A stretch of 64,000 nucleotides of DNA from Mediterraneibacter catenae. Lineage in GTDB: Bacteria > Bacillota > Clostridia > Lachnospirales > Lachnospiraceae. The position numbers and the translations under genes were made by a program. Position 1 is the stretch's first letter. Each line of letters starts with the position of its first letter. Below are positions 54,162 through 62,816 of the stretch, piece by piece. Below the pieces are notes generated by a model, which ran no database searches, was not told where the DNA came from, and saw nothing but the letters and a program-made list of their open reading frames with translations. The DNA lies in contig NZ_VMSO01000008.1 of NCBI RefSeq assembly GCF_008691045.1, positions 62,001 through 126,000 of the forward strand, read 5' to 3'.

Positions 54162-55073
54162 ATGGATTTTGATTTTTATTATGGGCTGCAGTCTCAGACC
54201 TTCTCCTTCTACCGGATACCGAAACTGCTGTTTACTGATTCCAGATTCTCTTCCCTGTCTGCTGAAGCAAAGACACTGTATGGAATTCTTCTGGACCGGA
54301 TGGATCTGTCCATGAAAAACGGGTGGCTTGATAAACAGAACCGGGTCTATCTGTTTTTTACTGTACAGGAGATTCAGGAGTCGCTCGGGTGTGGAAAGAA
54401 CAAAGCAATTCAGTTGATGAAGGAATTAGAAAAAGAGGGATTGATTGAACGTAAACGGCAGGGGATGGGAAAGCCAAGTTTCGTATATGTGAAAAATATC
54501 CTTTCCTGTCCGGAATTGGAATATAAGAGGTTTAAAAATCAAACTTTCGGAGGTTTGGAAAATAAACTTCAAGAGGTTGGAAAATCAAACCCTAATCATA
54601 CTGATTATAGTCAGACTGATCAGAGTCAGAACAATCAATCCTATCCGGCAGATCGTCATAGCGAAAGAGAGGATCGGGAAACAGATGATAATGTGGTTGA
54701 TGCGATCAGAAAGAGGGAAGACTACTGCAGATATTTTCGTGAAGAGCTTGGTATTGATGTCTTAAAAGCAGAGTATCCGTCTAATGCAGATATGCTAGAG
54801 GAACTATTTGAACTGATCGTAGATACGGTATGCAGCTCAAGGGCTTTTATCCGTATCGGGAAGGAGCAGCTTCCGACAGAGATTGTCAGAAGCAGGATGA
54901 TGAAACTGAACGCAGAGCATATCCGTTACCTGATTTCCTGCCTGAATGAGAATACGACAAAAATCCGGGATATCAGGCAGTATCTCCTGACCGCTCTCTA
55001 CAACGCACCGGCGACAATCAGCACTTATTATAATCAGTTGGTTCAGCATGATATGGCGAAAGGTCTGATCTAA
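54162..55073 (+). CDS. RepA_N-type replication initiator
   Basis: The 303-aa protein has the RepA_N domain at its N-terminus: FSFYRIPKLLFTDSRFSSLS and AEAKTLYGILLDRMDLSMKN, then the winged-helix part (FFTVQEIQESLGCGKNKAIQ and LEKEGLIERKRQGMGKP). A Gln/Asn/Ser-rich linker (about 165-190) precedes a conserved C-terminal domain (VRSRMMKLNAEHIRYLISC). Such initiators drive theta replication of Firmicutes plasmids and of some excised conjugative elements. ATG 54162 has GTGGAGTGG ahead of it; an earlier ATG at 54129 lacks a site. Confidence 0.88.
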   Translation: MDFDFYYGLQSQTFSFYRIPKLLFTDSRFSSLSAEAKTLYGILLDRMDLSMKNGWLDKQNRVYLFFTVQEIQESLGCGKNKAIQLMKELEKEGLIERKRQGMGKPSFVYVKNILSCPELEYKRFKNQTFGGLENKLQEVGKSNPNHTDYSQTDQSQNNQSYPADRHSEREDRETDDNVVDAIRKREDYCRYFREELGIDVLKAEYPSNADMLEELFELIVDTVCSSRAFIRIGKEQLPTEIVRSRMMKLNAEHIRYLISCLNENTTKIRDIRQYLLTALYNAPATISTYYNQLVQHDMAKGLI

Positions 55074-55106
55074 CGAAAGAATGACAGGAAGAAAAGAGGT
55101 GAAACT

Positions 55107-55934
55107 TTGGCAAAGAAAGGAACAGTAACAGCCGTGGTTAACCAGAAAGGGGGGACCGGCAAAACGACTACGTGCGAGAATCTCGGAATCGGGCTTGCAA
55201 TGGAGGGGAAAAAGGTGCTTCTGGTTGATACAGATCCGCAGGCATCCCTGACAATCAGTCTCGGGTATCCTGTGCCGGATCGTATTTCCCCTACTCTGTC
55301 GGATCTGATGAAGAAGATTGTCTCAGATCAGCCGATCGAATCAGGCGAAGGGATTCTCCACCATCCGGAAGGTGTCGATCTTGTACCGGCAAATATTGAA
55401 CTGGCAGGAATGGAAGTTTCCCTTGTGAACGTAATGAGCAGGGAGAGTGTTTTAAAACAGTATCTGGACAGTGTGAAGAAAGAGTATGATTTTATTCTTC
55501 TGGACTGTATGCCGTCTCTCGGGATGCTGACGATCAATGCACTTGCAGCTGCGGATAATGTGATCATTCCGGTTCAGGCTCAGTATCTTCCTGCAAAGGG
55601 ATTGGAACAGTTGCTGCAGACTGTAAACAAAGTGAAGCGCCAGATCAATCCGAAGCTTCGGATTGAAGGAATCCTTCTGACAATGGTGGACAGCAGGACG
55701 AACTATGCAAAGGATATCAGTGCATTGATCCGAGAGAATTACGGGGGAAAGCTGAAAGTATACCAGACGGATATTCCCCGCTCTGTCCGGGCGGAGGAAA
55801 TCAGCGCGGAAGGGAAAAGTATTTTCAGGCATGACCCGAAAGGAAAAGTAGCGGAGGCGTACCGTGTGCTGACAAAGGAGGTGCTGCAGAATGCCGAGAA
55901 AAGGCGTAAACGTCAGCTTGAGCAGTTACGATGA
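55107..55934 (+). CDS. ParA-family partition ATPase of the element
   Basis: The 275-aa protein has a deviant Walker A QKGGTGKTTTCENLG (about 14-28), LVDTDPQASLTIS, the Walker-B region FILLDCMPSLGML and IPRSVRAEEISAEGKSIF. It is distinct from the chromosomal ParA at 47499-48266. The start is TTG with AAAAGAGGTG upstream. It overlaps the element's ParB by 44 bp. The pair should stabilise the excised or replicating circular form. Confidence 0.93.
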   Translation: MAKKGTVTAVVNQKGGTGKTTTCENLGIGLAMEGKKVLLVDTDPQASLTISLGYPVPDRISPTLSDLMKKIVSDQPIESGEGILHHPEGVDLVPANIELAGMEVSLVNVMSRESVLKQYLDSVKKEYDFILLDCMPSLGMLTINALAAADNVIIPVQAQYLPAKGLEQLLQTVNKVKRQINPKLRIEGILLTMVDSRTNYAKDISALIRENYGGKLKVYQTDIPRSVRAEEISAEGKSIFRHDPKGKVAEAYRVLTKEVLQNAEKRRKRQLEQLR

Positions 55935-56817
55935 TATATTTTCCACGGAACAGAGCCGGACGGAGGCAGGGCAGGAGCACGTGCAGGAAATCCCGTTGGA
56001 AGAGCTGCATCCCTTTGAGGGGCATCCGTTTAAGGTACTGGACAATGAAGAGATGGATAAGACAGTGGAGAGCGTCCGGACGCTCGGAATTGTTACGCCG
56101 CTGATCGCACGTCCTGACCCGGAGGGAGGATATGAGATCATATCCGGGCACAGAAGACATCATGCCGCGGAACTGGCGGGAAAAGAGACCGTGCCGGTAA
56201 TTGTCCGGGAGATGGACGATGATGCAGCCATCATCCTTATGGTTGATGCAAATCTTCAGCGTGAAAACATCCTTCCCAGTGAAAGGGCTTTCGCCTATAA
56301 GATGAAACTGGAAGCGGTGAAACATCAGGGGGAACGGTCGGATTTAACTTGTCGACAAGTTGTCGACAAGTTAAAAGCGGCGGATATTGTAGGAGAAAAA
56401 TCCGGAGAGAGCGGCAGGCAGGTGCAGCGGTATATCCGGCTTACGGAACTGATCCCGCAGCTCCTGGATATGGTGGATCATAAGCAGCTGGCATTCAATC
56501 CGGCAGTGGAACTGTCTTATCTGAAAAAAGAGGAACAGGAACAGTTTTTAGAAGCAATGGAATATGCACAGGCAGCGCCGTCGCTCTCGCAGGCTCAGAG
56601 GGTGAAAAAGCTCAGCCAGTTCGGAGAGTGTACGCTTGATGCCATGTGCGACATTATGGATGAAGTGAAAAAGGGAGATCTTGACCGGATCACGATCAGG
56701 AATGATGTACTGAAAAAGTATTTCCCGAAATCATATACTCCGAAGCAGATGGAAGATACGATTATTCGGCTGTTGGAGCAGTGGCAGAAAAAGAGACAGA
56801 GAAGTCAGGAGCGGTAG
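55891..56817 (+). CDS. ParB-family partition protein of the element
   Basis: The 308-aa protein has the ParB/Srx N-terminal domain with IPLEELHPFEGHPFKV, the CTP-motif-like SGHRRHHAAELAG and DANLQRENILPSERAFAYKM. A central HTH region (GRQVQRYIRLTELIP) follows, with a helical C-terminus. Its coding sequence contains a 33-bp palindrome (56343-56375), possibly its own binding site. The ATG lies within the 3' end of parA, so translation is coupled. Confidence 0.93.
   Translation: MPRKGVNVSLSSYDDIFSTEQSRTEAGQEHVQEIPLEELHPFEGHPFKVLDNEEMDKTVESVRTLGIVTPLIARPDPEGGYEIISGHRRHHAAELAGKETVPVIVREMDDDAAIILMVDANLQRENILPSERAFAYKMKLEAVKHQGERSDLTCRQVVDKLKAADIVGEKSGESGRQVQRYIRLTELIPQLLDMVDHKQLAFNPAVELSYLKKEEQEQFLEAMEYAQAAPSLSQAQRVKKLSQFGECTLDAMCDIMDEVKKGDLDRITIRNDVLKKYFPKSYTPKQMEDTIIRLLEQWQKKRQRSQER
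56343..56375. repeat. 33-bp perfect palindrome inside the element's parB
   Basis: TTTAACTTGTCGACAA (56343-56358), a central G, and the exact reverse complement (56360-56375). It contains two TTGTCGACAA palindromes 10 bp apart, one helical turn. It encodes LTCRQVVDKLK in ParB. It is a candidate partition site or operator. Confidence 0.85.
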
Positions 56818-56871
56818 AAAGACAGGGCACCAGAGAATGGTGCTTTTATTTATGCAGAAAAAGGAGAAAGA

Positions 56872-57438
56872 ATGAGCGAGAAGAATTTTACAATCTATGC
56901 AACAGGCGGAACGAATGTATTTATTCCCGTTTTATCGGATGACCCGAAGCAGGTAAGCAGGGTGTTGGACAGCCTGAAAAGATGCTACGGGGATGATGAC
57001 AGTGAAGAGATTCAGGCGGCGATCTCATTCGTAAGCGATTATCTGGACGATCTGATCCCGGAAAGTGAGAAAAAGTTTTCCGGAGGGAATAACAGGAAAG
57101 AAACGAGGAACGGAGTTGTGATGTCGGTTGTTCCGGGGAAAGAGCCGCAGTTGATGGCGGAGGACGAATTTTATAAGAACCATACCGATTATGATGAGCG
57201 CGTGCAGATACTGTGCGCATCGGATCTCACGGTTATGCTTGAGTACAACCACAGAAAAGTGCTGACTTTGGGAGAAGAAAAATATCTGGTCGGCGACGCT
57301 GCCCTCTATGGGTATGATTCCAAGAAGCATGAGGTTTATATTGATCCGGATATGGTAGAAGATCTCCGGAATGATATCGAAGAAAGAACCGTTATGCTCA
57401 GTACAGGCAGCGAGGATTTCCCTGCCATCCGGATTTAG
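56872..57438 (+). CDS. Element protein of unknown function
   Basis: The 188-aa acidic soluble protein is not recognised. It has TIYATGGTNVFIPVLSDD at the N-terminus, a predicted helix (EEIQAAISFVSDYLDDLIPE), a Gly/Asn/Arg linker (SGGNNRKETRNG) and a C-terminal beta-rich region (KVLTLGEEKYLVGDAALYGY). There are no Cys pairs or membrane segments. The RBS AAAGGAG precedes the ATG. It lies between parB and a second unknown gene and is probably part of the element's maintenance operon. Confidence 0.75.
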   Translation: MSEKNFTIYATGGTNVFIPVLSDDPKQVSRVLDSLKRCYGDDDSEEIQAAISFVSDYLDDLIPESEKKFSGGNNRKETRNGVVMSVVPGKEPQLMAEDEFYKNHTDYDERVQILCASDLTVMLEYNHRKVLTLGEEKYLVGDAALYGYDSKKHEVYIDPDMVEDLRNDIEERTVMLSTGSEDFPAIRI

Positions 57439-57468
57439 ACAGATGGGCAGGAAAGCAGGTGTTTGATA

Positions 57469-57774
57469 ATGGGAAAGACCATCGGAGAACGGATTGAAGA
57501 AATGAGGATACAGGCAGGGGCGAAGAACTACAAAGGGCATGACTATATGGATCTGAGCCGTTTTGCAGATGATACAAGGCATATGATCATATTTGATGTT
57601 GTATCAGATGATTCCCCGTGGGGAAGCAAGGGGGACAGGATGCGTCTCTATCTGAATGATGCAGGATATGGAAAAGCAATGCAGTTGCAGAAAGAAGAGA
57701 TGATCCGTATCCGCAGCCATGCAAAAGTTTTTGCCGGTCATCTTTATTATGATCAGAAATCAATGGACCGCTGA
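57469..57774 (+). CDS. Small element protein of unknown function
   Basis: The 101-aa soluble protein is not assigned to a family. It starts MGKTIGERIEEMRIQAGAK, resembling the beginning of an HTH or maintenance protein, but no clear HTH follows. MIIFDVVSDDSPWGSKGDRM and MQLQKEEMIRIRSHAKVFAG are the most distinctive parts. The ATG has CAGGTG 7 nt upstream; an in-frame TTG lies 6 bp earlier. The next gene is pcfB. Confidence 0.7.
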   Translation: MGKTIGERIEEMRIQAGAKNYKGHDYMDLSRFADDTRHMIIFDVVSDDSPWGSKGDRMRLYLNDAGYGKAMQLQKEEMIRIRSHAKVFAGHLYYDQKSMDR

Positions 57775-57805
57775 ATTTCAGATGAAACAGGAAGGGGGAT
57801 AATGC

Positions 57806-58306
57806 TTGCAGGAAGAAGTGGAAAACAGATCGGTCAATCTGGCAATTACTACGACAAAACTGACAGCGCGGGCAATTTGCAGCGGTATTAGAAAATACCT
57901 GCAGCACCGCGGGAAAATAAAAACGAGAAAAGCAGCAGATAAAGCGGCAAAAAGAGCTGCGCCCATCCATGGAAAGCAGACGGTGAAGCAGCTGATCCGG
58001 CAGAATCAGGGAGTAAGCAGTATGGATATCGCTAAATCCGGGATTAAGGATTTTGAGCGGATTGCCAGACGGTACGGTGTTGATTTTGCCGTGACAAAGG
58101 ATAAGTCTGTACAGCCGCCCAGATATACCGTCTTCTTTAAAGCAAAGGATGCAGATGCACTGACATCGGTTTACAAAGCATACAGTGTGAAGATTATGAA
58201 GAAACGGAGCAGACCGAGTGTACTTGCACAGCTTCAGAAATTCAAAGCTCTGGCTGCAGGAGTTCCGAGGAAAGTACGGGAAAAGATACAGGAGCGCGGG
58301 AGATGA
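57806..58306 (+). CDS. PcfB-family conjugation protein
   Basis: The 166-aa basic protein matches the PcfB (DUF3801) family: LTARAICSGIRKYLQHRG, VKQLIRQNQGVSSMDIAKSG, and GIKDFERIARRYGVDFAVTK followed by PPRYTVFFKAKDADAL. It is a conserved partner of the VirD4 coupling protein in Gram-positive conjugative elements such as pCF10 and Tn1549. The start is TTG with AGGAAGGGGG upstream. Its stop overlaps the VirD4 start (ATGATG), coupling the two. Confidence 0.9.
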   Translation: MQEEVENRSVNLAITTTKLTARAICSGIRKYLQHRGKIKTRKAADKAAKRAAPIHGKQTVKQLIRQNQGVSSMDIAKSGIKDFERIARRYGVDFAVTKDKSVQPPRYTVFFKAKDADALTSVYKAYSVKIMKKRSRPSVLAQLQKFKALAAGVPRKVREKIQERGR

Positions 58307-60069
58307 TGAATACGAAAGAGATAAAACGCCTTATGATCCTGAATATTCCCTACGTGATTCTCGGACTTCTGGCTACGAATCTCGGGGAAGCATGGAGACT
58401 GGCGGCGGGCACAGACATTTCGAAAAAAATCCTTGCACTGTTCGGAACGATTCCGGCGGCATTCGGGAATCCCCTGCCGAGTATGCACCCGGCAGACCTG
58501 TGCGTAGGACTGGTGTGCGGAGCCGCACTTCGTACTGCGGTATATCTTCGCAGTAAGAATGCAAAAAAATACCGGCACAATGTGGAGTATGGGTCGGCGC
58601 GTTGGGGAACGGCAAAAGATATCGAGCCGTTTATGGCGCCGAAATTTGAGGATAATGTGATCCTTACGGAGACAGAGTGTCTGATGATGAGCAACCGCCC
58701 GAAGAATCCGAAGTATGCCAGAAATAAGAACGTGCTGATTGTGGGCGGCTCCGGTTCAGGCAAAACAAGGTTCTGGCTGAAACCGAATCTCCTTCAGATG
58801 CACAGTTCCTATGTGGTTACTGATCCGAAAGGAAGTATCGCGGTGGAATGCGGGAATGCACTTTTGAAGAATGGATATCGGATCAAGATTATGAATACGA
58901 TTAATTTTAAAAAGTCGATGCATTACAATCCTTTCGCTTATATTCATTCAGAAAAAGATATCCTGAAACTGGTGACTACACTGATCGCCAATACAAAAGG
59001 CGAAGGGAAAGCCGGGGATGAATTCTGGACGAAAGCGGAGACGCTGCTGTATTGTGCGCTGATCGGCTATCTGCATTATGAAGCTCCGGAGGAAGAACAG
59101 AATTTTGCAACACTGATCGAGTTTATCAATGCCATGGAAGTCCGGGAAGATGATGAAGATTTCCAGAACCCGGTGGATCTGATGATGGAGGAACTGGAAA
59201 AGAAAAATCCGAATCATTTCGCAGTGCGTCAATATAAGAAATACCGCTTAGCCGCGGGAAAAACTGCGAAGTCGATTCTGGTGGGCTGCGGGGCAAGGCT
59301 TGCGCCCTTTGATATTCAGGAACTGCGGGAGATTACAGCTTATGATGAGTTGGAACTGGATACTCTGGGAGACAAAAAAACAGCGCTGTTTCTTATCATG
59401 TCAGATACAGACAGCACCTTCAATTTCCTGATATCCATGATCTATACACAGCTTTTCAATCTGCTGTGTGAAAAAGCGGATGATGTGTACGGCGGCAGGC
59501 TCCCGGTTCATGTGAGATGTCTGATTGATGAGTGCGCCAATATCGGACAGATTCCAAATCTGGAAAAGCTGGTGGCAACAATCCGAAGCCGTGAGATTTC
59601 CGCCTGTCTGGTACTGCAGGCGCAGAGCCAGTTGAAAGCGATTTATAAGGATCACGCAGATACGATCATCGGAAATATGGATTCCCGGATTTTCCTGGGT
59701 GGCTCAGAGCCGACGACGCTGAAAGAGCTGAACCAGTCGCTCGGAAAAGAGACCATCGACACGTATAACACAGGGGAAAGCCGAGGGCGGGAGACGTCTC
59801 ATTCCCTGAATTATCAGAAACTCGGGAAGGATCTTGCTACAATTGACGAACTGGCTGTGTTGGATGGAAGCAAATGTATTTTGCAGCTGAGAGGTGTGAG
59901 ACCGTTCCTTTCGGATAAGTATGACCTGACGCAGCATCCGAATTATAAGCTGACATCTGACTATGATCCGAAGAATGCGTTTGATATCGAGAAGTTTCTG
60001 AATCACAGGCTGAAGCTTAAGGCGGATGATGTATACGATGTAGTGAATGTGGATGAAGATGAGGTGTAG
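58303..60069 (+). CDS. VirD4/TraG-type conjugative coupling ATPase
   Basis: This ATPase links the relaxosome to the type IV channel. The 588-aa protein has two N-terminal hydrophobic segments (IPYVILGLLATNL; ADLCVGLVCGAALRTAVYL), Walker A VGGSGSGKTRFW (147-158), and TDPKGSIAVECGNALL. Walker B is in RCLIDECANIGQIPNLEKL, and the LQAQSQLKAIYKD and MDSRIFLGG motifs are typical of TraG/VirD4. It is encoded after pcfB (overlap) and ~120 bp before Maff2. Confidence 0.95.
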   Translation: MMNTKEIKRLMILNIPYVILGLLATNLGEAWRLAAGTDISKKILALFGTIPAAFGNPLPSMHPADLCVGLVCGAALRTAVYLRSKNAKKYRHNVEYGSARWGTAKDIEPFMAPKFEDNVILTETECLMMSNRPKNPKYARNKNVLIVGGSGSGKTRFWLKPNLLQMHSSYVVTDPKGSIAVECGNALLKNGYRIKIMNTINFKKSMHYNPFAYIHSEKDILKLVTTLIANTKGEGKAGDEFWTKAETLLYCALIGYLHYEAPEEEQNFATLIEFINAMEVREDDEDFQNPVDLMMEELEKKNPNHFAVRQYKKYRLAAGKTAKSILVGCGARLAPFDIQELREITAYDELELDTLGDKKTALFLIMSDTDSTFNFLISMIYTQLFNLLCEKADDVYGGRLPVHVRCLIDECANIGQIPNLEKLVATIRSREISACLVLQAQSQLKAIYKDHADTIIGNMDSRIFLGGSEPTTLKELNQSLGKETIDTYNTGESRGRETSHSLNYQKLGKDLATIDELAVLDGSKCILQLRGVRPFLSDKYDLTQHPNYKLTSDYDPKNAFDIEKFLNHRLKLKADDVYDVVNVDEDEV

Positions 60070-60120
60070 ATGGTAACTGAATATGAAAGATACTGTTCCG
60101 GCATACCGCCGTAGCGATAC

Positions 60121-60152
60121 TCCTTCCGAATGAATACCGGGAGGATTTTTTT
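60121..60152 (+). terminator. Hairpin with T-run after virD4
   Basis: TCCTTCCG (60121-60128) pairs with CGGGAGGA (60138-60145, one G-U), followed by seven T. It may attenuate transcription into Maff2. Confidence 0.7.
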
Positions 60153-60191
60153 GCGCAGAAAAAGGTTTGAAGAAATGGGAGGAAAGACAAT

Positions 60192-60407
60192 ATGGAATTT
60201 TTCAACAGTGCAGTAACTGTATTACAGACACTTGTAGTGGCTCTTGGAGCGGGGCTTGGCATTTGGGGAGCAATCAATCTGCTTGAGGGATATGGAAATG
60301 ATAATCCGGGTGCGAAGTCGCAGGGTATGAAACAGTTAATGGCGGGCGGCGGTGTCGCGCTGATCGGAATTACACTTGTTCCGCTGCTTTCCGGGCTGTT
60401 CGGATAA
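60192..60407 (+). CDS. Maff2-family small membrane protein (full length)
   Basis: This 71-aa hydrophobic protein has two helices (VTVLQTLVVALGAGLGIWGA and GGGVALIGITLVPLLSGLF) around the invariant INLLEGYGNDNPGAKSQGM. Maff2 proteins are always encoded next to virD4 in this class of elements and are proposed VirB2-like or channel components (inference from position). RBS GGGAGG precedes the ATG. A second, truncated copy lies at 62358-62498. Confidence 0.93.
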   Translation: MEFFNSAVTVLQTLVVALGAGLGIWGAINLLEGYGNDNPGAKSQGMKQLMAGGGVALIGITLVPLLSGLFG

Positions 60408-60419
60408 GAAAAAATCTCA

Positions 60420-60462
60420 GGGTATGACTATAGTTATACCCAGTGGCGGTGAAAGCCGCCAC
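60420..60462. repeat. Two adjacent palindromes between Maff2 and the AIPR gene
   Basis: GGGTATGACTA/TAGTTATACCC (60420-60441, one mismatch, no loop) is followed by GTGGCGG/CCGCCAC (60443-60449, 60456-60462, 6-nt loop). They lie 12 bp after the Maff2 stop at the left edge of the AT-rich AIPR cargo. Confidence 0.65.
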
Positions 60463-60539
60463 TACATAACTCATAGTATTCACGTTTGAAATATGATATA
60501 ATTTGGATAAAATATTGCAGAAAATACAAAGGAGAAAAT

Positions 60540-62216
60540 ATGCCGAGTAATATTAATATATTAAGAATTTCAACAAGATTCCATGAGTTATTTGAAGAGT
60601 TTATTGATATGAGGGATTTTCCTAATGATCAACAATCACATTTTGAAACTAGAGCATTAGCGGCGACAGTATTAATGATAAAGTGTGGATTAGATCCAAG
60701 TGGAGCATCAAGCTATATAACTGATGGTTATCGTGATATGGGAATTGATGCAATCTATTTAGATGATAATCAAAAAAAATTGTTTGTTGTACAAAGTAAA
60801 TGGCGCAATTCAGGAAATGGAGCCATTACTCAAGAAGAAGTATATTCATTTGTTGAAGGTATTAAGCGTATATTGGAATTTGATCTTAATGGAGCAAACA
60901 CGAAAATACAATCTAGGAAAGACGATATAGAGACTGCTATTACAAAAATAGGCTATCAAATACAAGCTATATATGTTCATACAGGAAATGAGAATGCAGA
61001 CGCATATACCTTACGTCCAATAAATGAATTAATGTCAAGAACAAATGATGAAGTAAGTACTATACTAGGATTTGAAGAACTCACATATAAAGAAATTTAT
61101 ACTTTTTTGGCACAAGGAAGTAATGCGGAAAATATAATTCTTGATGACGTGGTATTGCATAATTGGGGTAAAATTGAAGACCCTTATGTCGCATATTATG
61201 GAATCATTTCAGCATCAGCTCTTGGAGAATGGTATAATGAATATGGAAATGCGTTATTTGAAAAAAATATAAGATTCTATAAAGGGCGAACAGACGTAAA
61301 TGAAGGAATAAAAAAAGTGTTACTTCAAAATCCTGAAAATTTTGTCTATTATAATAATGGAATTAAAATGTTGTGTAAATCCATTAAAAGAAAAGCTTTA
61401 ACAAGTACTAATAATATTACAGGAATATTTACACTCGAGGGAGTTTCTCTCGTAAACGGCGCACAAACTACAGGAAGCATTTGCGAGGCTTACAATGAAC
61501 GCCAAGAACAAGTTGAAAAAGCATATGTAATGATTCAACTCATAGATTTAACAGGAGTTTCTGAAGAAACAACATTACAGATTACAAAATTATCAAATAC
61601 TCAAAATAGGATTGAGAATAAAGATTTTGTAGCATTAGATCCTGTTCAAGAAAAAATAAGACAGGAATTGAGTTTTTCTCATTTCACATATTTATATAAA
61701 GGGGGAGATGAAATCAATGACATGAGGAAGCAAATTACTTCTGATGAAGCAATTATAGCTTTGGCGTGTCTATGGGAAGATCTATCTTATTCTACTATGG
61801 CAAAAAGAAATGCGGGAGCTTTGTCGGAAGATATTAATAAGACACCGTATAAGGCATTAATTAATCCTTCAACAAATTCTTTTCATTTGATTAATTCAGT
61901 ACTGATATTAAGAGCAACTGAAGAGTATTTGCAGAGCAAAAAGACCGGTTTATCTGGAAAAGAGTATCTTGTATGTACTCACGGAAATAGATTTATAGAA
62001 CATTGGATACTTCAAGAATTAAAAAATAAAGAAGGATTTTCTGAAAGAGTCATAGGAGATTTTGAAGAAGATGTAAGAAATATTGTTGACACAATGGTTC
62101 CTTTAATAATACAGCAGATTAATACTTATTATTCAGAATCATATCCTGCTAATATTTTTAAAAATGTTACGAAGTGTAAAGAGATCGAAAGACATTTATT
62201 ATCGGGAAATGATTAA
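60540..62216 (+). CDS. AIPR-family (abortive infection phage resistance) protein with Mrr-like nuclease signature
   Basis: The 558-aa protein has an N-terminal domain with a PD-(D/E)xK-type pattern of the Mrr kind: Glu36 in HFETRAL, Asp70 in DMGIDAIYLD, and Gln85-x-Lys87 in VVQSKW. The AIPR domain follows with NPENFVYYNNGIKMLCK (about 264-280) and SLVNGAQTTGSI (303-314). AIPR proteins were found as plasmid-borne phage-abortive infection factors in lactococci. RBS AAAGGAG precedes the ATG; an upstream frame of 18 codons is not supported. Its base composition is visibly more AT-rich than the flanking element genes, and it lies between two Maff2 copies, so it is an acquired cargo gene. Confidence 0.87.
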   Translation: MPSNINILRISTRFHELFEEFIDMRDFPNDQQSHFETRALAATVLMIKCGLDPSGASSYITDGYRDMGIDAIYLDDNQKKLFVVQSKWRNSGNGAITQEEVYSFVEGIKRILEFDLNGANTKIQSRKDDIETAITKIGYQIQAIYVHTGNENADAYTLRPINELMSRTNDEVSTILGFEELTYKEIYTFLAQGSNAENIILDDVVLHNWGKIEDPYVAYYGIISASALGEWYNEYGNALFEKNIRFYKGRTDVNEGIKKVLLQNPENFVYYNNGIKMLCKSIKRKALTSTNNITGIFTLEGVSLVNGAQTTGSICEAYNERQEQVEKAYVMIQLIDLTGVSEETTLQITKLSNTQNRIENKDFVALDPVQEKIRQELSFSHFTYLYKGGDEINDMRKQITSDEAIIALACLWEDLSYSTMAKRNAGALSEDINKTPYKALINPSTNSFHLINSVLILRATEEYLQSKKTGLSGKEYLVCTHGNRFIEHWILQELKNKEGFSERVIGDFEEDVRNIVDTMVPLIIQQINTYYSESYPANIFKNVTKCKEIERHLLSGND

Positions 62217-62249
62217 AAAGAATATATTGAGGATTAATGAGAAATACAT

Positions 62250-62285
62250 AACAGTCTTGTACCCACGTACAGGGCTGTTTTTTTG
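62250..62285 (+). terminator. Terminator after the AIPR gene
   Basis: A 13-bp stem with G-U pairs, AACAGTCTTGTAC/GTACAGGGCTGTT (62250-62262, 62267-62279), is followed by a T-run. A GTCTGGCCAGAC palindrome follows at 62285-62296. Confidence 0.8.
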
Positions 62286-62357
62286 TCTGGCCAGACAAAG
62301 CAACCATTCATCCGCGCTTGTTTTCAGGCGCATCAGACAAAAGGGAGGTATTTCTTT

Positions 62358-62498
62358 ATGGCATTTTTCAACAGTGCAGTCGGTGTTCTTCAGACTCTTG
62401 TAGTAGCTCTCGGTGCCGGTCTTGGTATCTGGGGAGCAATCAATCTTTTGGAAGGTTACGGAAATGACAATCCGGGTGCGAATGCTCATGTACGGTAA
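62358..62498 (+). pseudogene. Truncated second Maff2 gene
   Basis: It encodes 46 aa. The first 40 match the full Maff2 almost exactly (MAFFNSAVGVLQTLVVALG, GLGIWGAINLLEGYGNDNPG), then the frame leaves homology (ANAHVR) and stops. The second transmembrane helix is lost. The DNA differs from the first copy at many synonymous positions, so it is not a recent duplication. RBS GGGAGG is intact. The break marks the left junction of the tet(W) segment. Confidence 0.88.
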
Positions 62499-62816
62499 GG
62501 AAGCAAGCAACCGAAAACAAGAGATAGACCGCCAGCACTACACTATTCCGAACCAAAGACCAAAAGATAAGCATTGTGGGAAAATCTAAACTTTTGGATT
62601 TTCCTACAATGCCAACTACGGCGGAATCCCTCCCACTCCTTATATCTTTCTGTATACATTGAATTTGTATTTAGTAAAATGCAGACAACACCACGGATCG
62701 GCTTTTGGTTGGACAATTCCAACCAAACACCACAGCAGACAGCAGAAAACATTCTGAACGCTAGGAAGCCGGTATGATTGTTACATATAAGGGGAAGAAA
62801 AATTTCTTTTAGGTAC
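62499..62816. other. Junction DNA between truncated Maff2 and the tet(W) leader
   Basis: No supported gene. It holds a 16-bp hairpin (62571-62586 with 62597-62612, one G-U) and a GGTTGG/CCAACC inverted repeat near 62706-62724. No transposase remnant was recognised. Confidence 0.6.

Noticed and set aside
60540-62216. Classical restriction-modification system
   Set aside because: The protein has a Mrr-like nuclease pattern, but no methyltransferase or specificity subunit accompanies it; the AIPR domain explains the C-terminal part better.
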